The notes under the pieces are model-generated. The model was not told where the DNA came from, searched no databases, and saw only the letters and a program-made list of their open reading frames with translations. From UTCFX2 sp963726375 (GTDB lineage Bacteria > Chloroflexota > Anaerolineae > Anaerolineales > UBA4823), in NCBI GenBank assembly GCA_963726375.1, contig CAVSCE010000009.1, forward strand, positions 806,001-870,000: DNA of 64,000 nucleotides. Direction: 5' to 3'. Both the position numbers and the translations under genes were made by a program. Positions 7,985 through 17,473 of the stretch are shown here, piece by piece; position 1 is the stretch's first letter, and each line of letters opens with the position of its first letter.

Positions 7985-10900
7985 TTACTTGGGGAACCTG
8001 CTGATCACCGTCGCAGGTGTGGCCATGACCGATTTTATCGCCAACTCTAAGAGCGGCTGGCGCTTTTCCTGCAATATCGGATGCGCTTTGGAATATCAGG
8101 ATCGCTTCACCATCTCTGGCATTTTTGAATTCAATAAATGCCTGCCCGGTCAGCATACCCTGCCCATCCACCGCGCAGCTCGTCACCCAGCCAATCACCT
8201 TTCCGCGGTTGTCTAAAACAGGATCTCCTGAATGCGCCATCCGGACTCCCTTCTCATTGAATCGGAAGCGGATTACCTCTCCAGTACGGCTTTTTTCCTT
8301 CTCGAGAAAAGCCTGCCGGCCAATAAACCAGGGCTTGTATGACTTCACATAGTGACCAAATCCGGCTTCAGCAACACCAAGATCCGGAGAACCGACCTTG
8401 CCAGATCCCAACCCCATTTCGTGACCATAGAGTGGCAAGCCTGCTTCCGTTCGCAGGGAATCGCGGGCACCCAATCCAATCGGTTTTAATCCAAAAGATT
8501 TACCCTTCTGCAGCAGAGCTTCAAATAACAGCGATGCTTTTTCAGGATGAACAAAGAGCTCGAAGGCCATTTTTTCGCCAGTATATCCGGTGCGGGAAAC
8601 TACCAGATCAAATCCGCCGATCGACGCCTCACAAAGCTCAGTCCGTTTTAGACGCATCACTTTCTTGCGAGTTTCTGGATCAACATCCAAACTAAGCAGG
8701 ATATCTCGAGAGCGCGGCCCCTGGAGGGCAATATCCACCCGCATATCGACGCCTTCTTTTGGATCCCGAAGATTGCGGAGCACGACCCGGCGGCCATACA
8801 CTTGAGATTGCGGGCAATCTGGATCGATACAGACCAGGCCAGCTTTTACCGAGTTCAACCAGGCCCAATCTTTATCATCATTCGAAGCATTAACGACAAC
8901 CAGGAATTTCTCAGCAGACCGGTGGTAGACCAGCAGATCATCGATTACCCTGGCTTGCGGGTCCAGCAAATGAGTGTACGCGGATTCGCCAACTTTCAGG
9001 CTTCCAATATCATTACCAACCACGCTATCTAAAAAGACAACTGCATCGGGTCCTTCCACTTGATAGACACCCATGTGGGCCACATCAAAGATTCCAGCCG
9101 ACTGACGAACTGCCTGATGCTCCTCAAGGACTGAGCTGTACCATACAGGCATCTCCCAGCCAGCAAATGGGATCATCTTTGCCCCAAGCTTCTTATGCAG
9201 ATCATAGATGGGCGTGCGGCGTTCGGGTTGGGCTCTGTCTGACCAGTCAAATGATGGGAGTCCGCCATTTGTTACCGCAGGCATACCGACGTAGAAGGGT
9301 TTTCGTTTTCCGACCGCTTTAAGCCCTTCTGGAGGGATAGGTTGGGATTTGGATTCTATAATCCATACAGGCCCAGGAAGTTTTCCAAGCGGATCATCGC
9401 AGAAACAGACATATCCGTCGGAAAGATCCCGCAACCAGCATGATGCAATCCCAGCCGATTCTGATGCAACGGTCATTTGGAACTGGTATGGACTGATGCA
9501 AGCCAGATTAACGTCAATTTGGCCTTTGGGCGTATACAGCAAAGTAGATGTGTTTTGACCAGGATCCAGGGCTTCAACATCTGCCGCAAAAGCAAAGTTG
9601 ACAAATTCGCGCACATTATTCCCACCGATTTCAAAAACGCCCCATTTTCCCTCAGGACGGTCATCGACAAAGAAGAAATGAGGATACCCGTGAGAGGATG
9701 GTTCGAAATCCAATCCCGCACGTTCGGAAAGCGATCGAACGGAAATTTTTGCATTTTCCAGGGCAGTAAAATCAACTCTTGCCCTTCTTTCTGCACCTTT
9801 TCGACCTTCTTGAGAAAAAGGCGTCGTTGCTTTTAGCAGATCTGAAATGACGTCAGCAAGCTCCGTCATCTCGTTCTCCTTAAAACCACGCTGAGAGACC
9901 CATGGAGTACCCATTCTGATGCCGGAGGGATCCATCGCTGACTTGTCACCCGGGATCGTATTGCGATTTGTGACAATGCCGGCAATGTCCAGGATCCTTG
10001 CGGCTTGATCGCCAGATAGTGGGATCCCATTCAAACCACGGATCGAGCTGCAGTCCAGGTTCATCAAATGTGTGTTTGTACCGCCATAAGGAATTCGTGA
10101 AGCCATGTTCTTTTAAGCGTTCTGTAAATATCAGGCAGTTTTTGACGATCTGGGATTGAAGCTGGCGGAATTGATCGGTTTGTGCCAGTTTAAACGTGAC
10201 TGCAATCGCTCCGAAAACATTAACATGTGGCCCACCTTGTTCACCTGGGAAGACCGCACGGTCGATTTTCCGTGCAAGTCCGGCATCGGTGGTCAAAATG
10301 CAAGCGCCGCGCGGCCCGCATAACGATTTATGCGTTGTGAAGGTGATAATATCTGCAAAACCAATAGGAGACGGATAAACACCCCCGACAACAAGACCTG
10401 CAACGTGGGCAATATCTGCAAAAAGATAGGCTCCAACGGAAGAAGCGATCTGACGAAAACGTGCCCAATCCACTATCCATGGATATGATGAAAATCCGGC
10501 GATAATAAATTTTGGCTTGTGCTGTTTGGCAAGCGCCTCAACCTGATCATAGTTGATCTGTTCAGTGATCGGATCGATTGTGTAGTGAACAGCGTTGTAG
10601 TATTTTCCAGATCTATTCACAGATGAGCCATGGGAAAGATGACCGCCGTGGAGTAAGTTCATCCCCATAATTGTGTCACCTGGATTGACGAGCGCATGAT
10701 AAACGGCATTATTTGCAGGCGCACCAGACAACGCCTGGACATTGACAAATATTTGATCCGCGGTTACCCCATTCGCCGCGAACGCTTCCGCACATCGCCT
10801 TCTAGCCAGTGCCTCCAGCAGGTCAGCGTATTCAACGCCCTTGTAATACCGGGGATCTGAATAGCGGCGAAAATGTCCAATCGTGTTCTTGAAATCCAGG

Positions 10901-11122
10901 ATTTCATCCTCACCAAAAAAACGAGAATTCTTCGTCAGGATAACCTTCCGCATAAATATTCTGAAATGAAGAGGAAAGCGCTTCCCGAACCGCCAGCGGG
11001 GCCTGGCTCTCACTTGGGATCAGGATGATTTTGCGAGCCTGGCGTTCAGACTCGAGCTGTGCTAACTCATCTACGGCTGGATCCAGATCAGCGAGTGAAC
11101 CACGGAAAAGTAAGTCTTTCAT
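7985..11122 (-). CDS. glyA-gcvT: Serine hydroxymethyltransferase - glycine-cleavage T protein fusion, frameshifted
   Basis: One gene of about 1045 codons. Residues about 1-450 are serine hydroxymethyltransferase: IPSESQAPLAVREAL, ALSGAPANNAVYHALV, and the PLP lysine in TTHKSLCGPRGA (Lys codon 10327-10329), ending with NRNTIPGD and SGIRMGTPW. A middle region of about 200 residues follows. The last 380 or so are aminomethyltransferase (GcvT): PFAGWEMPVWYSSVLEEH, FDVAHMG, GYTGEKMAFELFV, ending MATPATVISRFPK. There is no start codon with a ribosome site at the junction, and the frame runs straight through. Breaks occur near 10915, 10100 and 8030; the corrected stop is 7985-7987. AGGAG precedes the start. 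Both activities handle methylene-tetrahydrofolate and glycine. Confidence 0.85.
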
Positions 11123-11745
11123 TTCAAGCTCCTGATAATTGAGAATTTTCTCGGGTGTCGAATGTATTTGCAGGTGATCCTATCCGAAGCCATGCAGCAT
11201 AAAAGACCTGCTGAGCCAATAGAAATCCTGCATCTCTCTCAATTATCAATGATAGCCCTTCAAAAGAGAGGGGTCAAGTGATGAATGGCATGCTGTGAGG
11301 TATGAGTGTACTCCGCTTTCTGCTTGAAATGACTTTAAAGAAATATGTCGAAATACATCAGTTAATGAGACAATCAACTGTTAAAACGGACCATTCGTTT
11401 TCTTTTTGGTTTAAAGTCTCATGTTCAAGATTTCCAGGTATGGAATACCGGTTTGTTCTTGCTTATTTAGGGAGGTTGATATACAATTTGAATAGAACCT
11501 AACAAATAATGCAAGATATTAAAGTAAAGGCGAATACAAGTCATTTTTCTAACCAAGGAGATGTTGTCTCCTTATTTGTCGTTAATATAGAAGGAAATAA
11601 AAGGAGGTGAGATCATCGAGGATTGATCACCCGTAAATTAAATTCAGATCCGAGGTTTTTTGGTTTTTGTTAGTTGCACGCTGACAATAATATTAGGTAT
11701 GTATGAGTAAGAATAATTTCAGACAGTCTAATGGAGGATAAAAGT
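11123..11745 (+). other. Long non-coding upstream region of the metalloprotease gene
   Basis: About 620 bases between the divergent glyA-gcvT and metalloprotease genes. I see no convincing protein. It holds an SD/anti-SD hairpin (11555-11573) and, at 11601-11612, a perfect AAAGGAGGTGA with no usable start codon behind it, followed by GGTGA (11606-11610) that can pair with TCACC at 11627-11631. No known riboswitch pattern was recognised. The gene proper has its own GGAGG eight bases before ATG 11746. Confidence 0.5.
11555..11573 (+). promoter_or_regulatory. Hairpin pairing a Shine-Dalgarno-like with an anti-Shine-Dalgarno-like sequence
   Basis: AAGGAGA (11555-11561) and TCTCCTT (11567-11573) form a perfect 7-bp stem with the five-base loop TGTTG. 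It sits about 175 bases upstream of the metalloprotease start. Role unknown; it may be fortuitous. Confidence 0.35.
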
Positions 11746-14039
11746 ATGAAAAGCAAGACACTGCCAATTTTAATCATTCTTGTGTTGCTGCTCGTGAGCA
11801 TTATCCCTGCAGCAGCAGCCCCGGCGGCTTTCAAGGGTTTTGCAGACGAGCCAGGTCAGGCTCCTAAACTGGACAACAAAGCCGATCCGCTGACAACCAA
11901 ACAGCTGGATATGAAGAAATTTGCACTCGAAGAAAAGCTTGCAGGAAAAGCCGTTGGTAAGGTACATGAAGTTGCCAAAGGTCAATATGTCGAGCTGGAA
12001 CGAGAAGGCGAAGGTGTCCTTTGGACTGTGCTGGGCGAGTTCGCCGATCTTAAGCACAACGAACTAATGGAGCCGGACCGAGCAGTCGATAACACATCGA
12101 TCTGGGTACCGGATTTCGACCGTGATTACTACATGGAAATGCTGTTTGCTGAGCCACCCGCAAATTCAATGCGAGCTTACTACATCGAGCAGTCATCCAA
12201 CCGCTACACCGTACACGGCGATGTGACGGAATGGATCGCTGTTCCGGGAAATATGGTGGAGTATGATGACAATCCCGACAGCCAGGTGTGGAATTTCCTG
12301 GAGGACAGCATCAACGGCTGGTATGACATGCAGATCGCAGCAGGAAAAACCCCAGCCGAAATCAACGAGTACCTGAGCGATTTGACGTCTGGGACCGCTA
12401 CGATTACAATGGCAACGGCAACTTCGATGAGCCGGACGGGTACATCGACACCTTCCAGTCAGTCCACGCTGGTCTGGGCGAGGAAGAAGGTGGTGTCCCG
12501 ACGACGATCTGGAGCCACAGCTGGTACGCCCACTATGAATTATGAGGGCATTGTTGGTCCGGACTTCAATCCACTCGGCGGACTTCAGATTGGCGACAGC
12601 GATTTCTGGGTCGGCAAGTACACCATCCTGCCCGAGGACGGCGGCGTGGGCGTGTTCACCCATGAATACGGCCATGACATGGGACTGCCGGACCTTTACG
12701 ACTACTACGGCGAGAACGGGACCGGTTTCTGGACCCTGATGTCATCTGGATCATGGGTGGATGAGGGCAAGGACACGATTGGAAACAAACCCAGCCATAT
12801 GGGCGCCTGGGAGAAATTCCAACTCGGCTGGCTGAACTACGAGGTAGCCAGAGCGGGCCAAAAATCCGAGCACAAGCTCGGCCCGATGGAATTCAACACC
12901 AAGCAGGCCCAGGGTCTGTTTGTAATCCTACCGCAAAAACCAGTCACATGCACACATAGCTGATCCATTATGCAGGCAGCTATTTCTATTTCAGCGGCTC
13001 CGCAAATGACCTGCGCAACAAGATGGTAAAAGCATTCACACTCGGAGCAGGCGCCACCTTAACCGCAAAAGTCAACTACGGCATCGAGGAAGGTTACGAC
13101 TTTGCCAATGTGATTATCTCGACAGACGGCGGCGCAACATGGGCAACTGTTCCCACGAACCTGTCGAATTCGACCGTTGAACCTAATGGCATCGAAGGTT
13201 TCTCGGGCGGTTGGGTAGACCTGACAGTCGATCTCTCCGCATACACTGGCGACGTGATGCTTGGTTTCCGCTATTAGAGCGACGGCGGCGTCAATTACGA
13301 CGGTTTCATGGTCGATGACCTAGTGGTAACCGGGTATCCCCTCGATGGCGCAGAAACTGATGCTGGCTGGACCTTCGACGGCTTCCGAGTCACAACCGGA
13401 TCCGAAGACAAGATGTACAACCAGTATTATGTAGCCGAATTCCGCACCTACAAGGGCTACGACTACGGTTTGAAGGTTGGCCCGTACTACTTCGGCTACC
13501 TGAATAATCCGCTTCTTGGAAACTGGGTCGATCACTTCGCTTATCAGGACGGACTGCTGATCAACTACTGGGATACTTCACAGGCGGATAATAATACTGG
13601 CCTGCATCCCGGTGTGGGTTTGCTGCTTCCGGTTGATTCACATCCAAAGACCCTGTATCGCATAGACGGCGGACGCTGGCGCAACCGCATCCAGACCTAC
13701 GACTCCACCTTCACGCTTGCACCTACGGATGGGATCCCGAACATCCATCAGAACAGCGTGCTGTCGCCTGTCGAGAGCCTCCCGGCTCGCCCGGTTTTTG
13801 ACGACCGCGCCGATTACTATGATCCATCCAATCCATTGGGCAGCGTGATGAACCCTCACACCGGGACACAGATCCGGATCCAGAGCATCAGCGCCCAGGA
13901 CAGCTTCATGCAGCTCCAGGTTCGCCCGGCGCCAGTAAATTCCCCCACCCCCAGCCAGACCATGCTGGGCGGCGCAGCTTTCCAGGATCTGGAAGGTTTA
14001 TTCTCTTATATGAAATACCTGCCAGTGATAACCCACTAA
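11746..14039 (+). CDS. Secreted M6-type (immune inhibitor A-like) zinc metalloprotease, disrupted
   Basis: Corrected length is about 764 residues. A Sec signal peptide (MKSKTLPILIILVLLLVS, Ala-rich cleavage region) opens the protein. The zinc motif HEYGH is at 12661-12675, followed by LPDLYDYYG and a Met turn (TLMSSGSW), as in M6 peptidases. The true frame leaves at about 12378 and returns at about 12535; the intermediate frame encodes an Asp/Asn-rich, calcium-loop-like DYNGNGNFDEPDGYID. There is another break near 12940-12980, then a beta-sandwich part (GIEEGYDFANVIISTDGG). An in-frame TAG at 13275-13277 interrupts GFRY-SDGGVNYDGF. The rest runs to 14039. GGAGG supports the start. Confidence 0.75.
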
Positions 14040-14075
14040 TCTCTACAAAGAGTTTTGCAGGTTTATAACGAAAAT

Positions 14076-14101
14076 GGGCTGTCCCAAAAATGGGGCAGCC
14101 C
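14076..14101. terminator. Terminator hairpin between convergent genes
   Basis: GGGCTGTCCC (14076-14085) pairs with GGGGCAGCCC (14092-14101) with one G-T type wobble and a six-base loop. It is followed by CGTTT and preceded by A-rich sequence. It lies between the metalloprotease and transaldolase stops. Confidence 0.7.
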
Positions 14102-14138
14102 GTTTAATCAAATTACTGCACCTATTAAATGACAATTC

Positions 14139-15258
14139 TTAGAAAGCGGTAAATCTTTGATCGTCAATTGCTTGTAGCAATACTCTAAAAGCTTCTGAGA
14201 AGGACTTTACTCCTTCCTCCTCCAGCAGCAGTGTTATTTCCTTCATAGGTATTCCTAAATTTTCGAGTTCCTGCAGCGTCGTCACAGCACCAGGGAGATC
14301 CTCCTCAAGGCTCAAGCGAACCTTACCATGGTCGAGAAAGGCGACGAGCGTCTGCGGTGGCATCGTGTTGACGGTATCCGGTCCAATTAATTCTTCCACA
14401 TACATGACATCTCGATAAGCAGGATTTTTTGTGCTGGTGGATGCCCACAAAGGCCGCTGGACCTTTGCACCTCGTTGTTCTAATTTTTGGAATCGATCCG
14501 AGGAACATATTTTCTTAAATTCTGCATAAGCAAGCCGGGCATTAGCGATTGCTGAATTGCCCAATAATGGTTCCGCTTTCTCTGCTCGAGAACCTCCTGC
14601 CTGGATAATTTCCTTCAACCGCGGATCGACAATTGAATCAACTCGCGACACAAAGAAAGATGCCACCGAGGCGATTGTCCCAATCGGCAATCCTGTCTCG
14701 ATTCTGCTGCTCTAATCCACGTAAATACGCATCCATGACCTCTCCGTACCGATCGAGCGAGAAGATCAGTGTGACATTCACATTGATACCAGCCGCGATC
14801 GCGTCTGCGATTGCCGGGATCCCGGCTTTTGTCGCCGGGATTTTGATCATTAAGTTCGGACGATTTACTCGCTGCCAGAGCTGTTTCGCCTGCGCCAGCG
14901 TGGCTGCCGTATCATCAGCCAGAAATGGGCTGACCTCCAGGCTAACATATCCATCACTTCCGACTGTCTGCTCGTACATCGGTCTGAAAAGATCGGCTGC
15001 TGCCTGAATATCCTCTATGGCTAATTTGAAAAACACATCCACAGCCTGGATTTTTTGATCGGCCAATCCCAGCAGCTCATCAGAGTAATCTTGCGTTTTT
15101 GCGATTGCGTTCATAAATATGGTTGGATTTGATGTGACGCCCCGGATCTCACCGCGCTCAATCATGCCTGCTAAATCGCCGTTACGCAGCAAACTGCGCT
15201 GAATGTTATCGTACCAAACCGATTGCCCTAACTGAAGCAGCTGATGAGTTGCATTCAT
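14139..15258 (-). CDS. tal: Transaldolase, one frameshift
   Basis: About 372 residues, the size of the larger bacterial transaldolases. The N-terminal part (VWYDNIQRSLL, GVTSNPTIF) and the Schiff-base lysine segment (RPNLMIKIPATKAGIPAI) are plain, followed by GINVNVTLIFSLDRY. The frame breaks near 14665 in the segment that should read ASVASFFVSRVD, and the second frame continues to the stop (EELIGPDTVNTMPPQTL). Start ATG 15258 has GGAGA seven bases upstream. It transfers dihydroxyacetone units between sugar phosphates in the non-oxidative pentose phosphate pathway. It lies 83 bases after tkt. Confidence 0.88.
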
Positions 15259-15341
15259 GTGATTCTCCAAAAATACATATTTCTGAGACATTTTTTCCAC
15301 TATTGATCCCATTGATCTAATCAGTTGCTCGCTCAACCCAA

Positions 15342-17373
15342 TCATTTTTGAAGAAGCTCTAAGGCTTTTTCCTCAATATGATCGACTGAGAAACCGAAAT
15401 TCTCGAATACCTGGTTTGCTGGTGCCGATGCTCCGTATCGGTCTAAACCGAGAATGAAACCATTTGAACCGACCCACCGGTGCCAGCCCTGCGTGATTCC
15501 CGCCTCAACTGAAAGCCTTTTTGTCACATTTGGAAGCAGGACAGAAGCTCTATAACCTTCGTCTTGTTCTGCAAACAGCTCCCAGCTGGGGAATGAAATT
15601 AACCGCACAGCCACCCCTTGTGCTTCCAATCGTTTCCCGGCTTCAAGAATCAAACTCACTTCGGATCCGCTCGCCATCAAAATGATCTGAGGCTTTTTTC
15701 CACCGAGATCTGCTAACACATATGCACCTTTCCGTAGACCTGATTCGGAAGCGTAAACGGAACGATCTATAGTAGGGAGGTTTTGACGGGTCAATACCAG
15801 GGCGGTCGGTCTGTGGCGGTTCTCGATTGCGATTATCCATGCTTCACGGACCTCATTTGCATCAGCGGGACGGATAGTCACCAGATTTGGGATTGACACT
15901 CAGCGCCGCTAGGTGTTCAACCGGCTGGTGGGTCGGTCCGTCTTCGCCAACACCGATGCTGTCGTGAGTAAAAATCCAAATTGATCCAAGGTGTGAGAGT
16001 GCGGAAAGCCGGATAGCCGGACGCATGTAATCGGAAAACACCATGAAAGTCGCTCCAAATGGGATCAGACCTCCATGATAATTGATCCCGTTAACAATTG
16101 AACCCATTGCATGTTCTCGAACTCCAAAATGAACGTTGCGCATTTCGTATTTATCTTCAGTTGTTTTCAGCTCCGCCGAACTGAAAGCTTCTGAGCTCGA
16201 CATCCAAGTATTTGTCGATGGAGCAAGGTCGGCTGAACCACCGAAAAGCTCTGGTAGAATATCCGATAATGAATTGATGACCTTACCTGACGCTGCCCGG
16301 GATGCAATCCCCTTCGGATCCGCTGGAAACACCGAAAGGTTCTCACTCCAAGCTTGTACCAATTTTCCAGAAAGCCGACGTTCTAATTCAGCCGCCAAAT
16401 CCGGATAATCAGCCCTGTATGCTGCCATCTTTCTATGCCATTCAGCTTCCTGCTGTTTCCCTTTTTCAACTGCTTCACGGAAAAATGCAAGTACATCATC
16501 AGGGATAAAGAAACGCGGTTCTTTCGGCCATCCCAGTTTTTCTTTCGCTCCATCCAGTTCTGCATCCCCAGGTGGTTCGCCATGGGCTTTCGCCGTGCCA
16601 GCCCGAGTGGGGAGACCGTAACCGATGATATTGCGAACCATAATGATCGATGGGCGGGGATCGAGTTTTGCTGCCAGGATGCAGCGGTCTATCGCTTCGA
16701 CATTTAACCCATCATCAACATGCTGTACGTGCCATCCATATGCTTCAAACCGCTTACCTCGATCCTCTGTGAACGCCAGCTCCGTCGAGCCTTCAATCGA
16801 GATGTGATTATCGTCATATAGGTAAATTAATTTTCCCAACTTCAACGTACCAGCGAGAGAAGCGGCTTCAGACGCAACTCCTTCCATCAAGTCGCCATCG
16901 GTAACAATAGCATAAATATTATGGTCAATCATTTGATATCCTGGCCGATTAAATACTTTTGCCAGGTGGGCTTCCGCCATCGCCATCCCGATACCGTTCG
17001 CAAATCCCTGTCCCAGCGGGCCAGTCGTAGTCTCGACACCAGGGGTTATGCCAAATTCCGGGTGTCCCGGGGTAAGGCTCCCCCATTGACGGAAATGTTT
17101 GAGCTCGTCCAGGGGTAGGTCATAACCGGTTAAATGCAGAAGCGCATACAGCAACATCGACCCATGCCCACCCGATAGGATAAACCGGTCGCGATCCGGC
17201 CATTTTGGATTCGCCGGGTTGTGGGTCAGGTGGCGAGTCCAAATGGTGTACGCCATTGGGGCAGTCCCCATTGGCAGACCTGGATGTCCAGATTTTGCCT
17301 GCTGAACTCCATCGGCTGCAAGAAACCGAATTGTGTTAATAGCCTTGAGCTGTAATTCAGGAGTGACTTTCAT
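15342..17373 (-). CDS. tkt: Transketolase, one frameshift
   Basis: About 676 residues. Thiamine-diphosphate enzyme landmarks: KSGHPGLPMGTAPMAYT near the start, VTDGDLMEGVASEAA (metal/ThDP motif), FGVREHAMGSIVNG (catalytic Glu region) and the C-terminal DRYGASAPANQVFENFG. ATG 17373 has AGAGGATAAAA upstream. The frame breaks near 15895 after HLAALSVNP; the next frame continues NLVTIRPADANE as expected. It works with tal just downstream and gnd upstream in pentose phosphate metabolism. A 33-bp palindrome lies 29 bases upstream of the start. Confidence 0.9.
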
Positions 17374-17401
17374 TTTTATCCTCTTCCGATCAGAGTGATT
17401 C

Positions 17402-17434
17402 CATGTTCGTGCAGAATGATTCTGCACGAACATG
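17402..17434. promoter_or_regulatory. 33-bp near-perfect palindrome upstream of tkt
   Basis: CATGTTCGTGCAGAAT (17402-17417) is followed by a single G and then by its exact reverse complement (17419-17434). It lies in the 100-base gap between the P-type ATPase stop and the tkt start. It has no U tract on the minus strand, so it is either an operator for a dimeric or tetrameric regulator, or a stable mRNA hairpin (processing or stabilising site) in front of tkt. Confidence 0.6.
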
Positions 17435-17473
17435 ATCATTGAATGCAGGTATCTTGGTCAAATACAATTCTAA

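Noticed and set aside
11302..11502. 66-codon open frame in the long intergenic region
   Set aside because: No ribosome site, no family resemblance and untypical composition.
13275..13277. TAG read as an amino acid (recoding)
   Set aside because: Other genes in the window end with TAG (for example 60678-60680 and 100-102), and the gene has other errors. A base error or true mutation is simpler.
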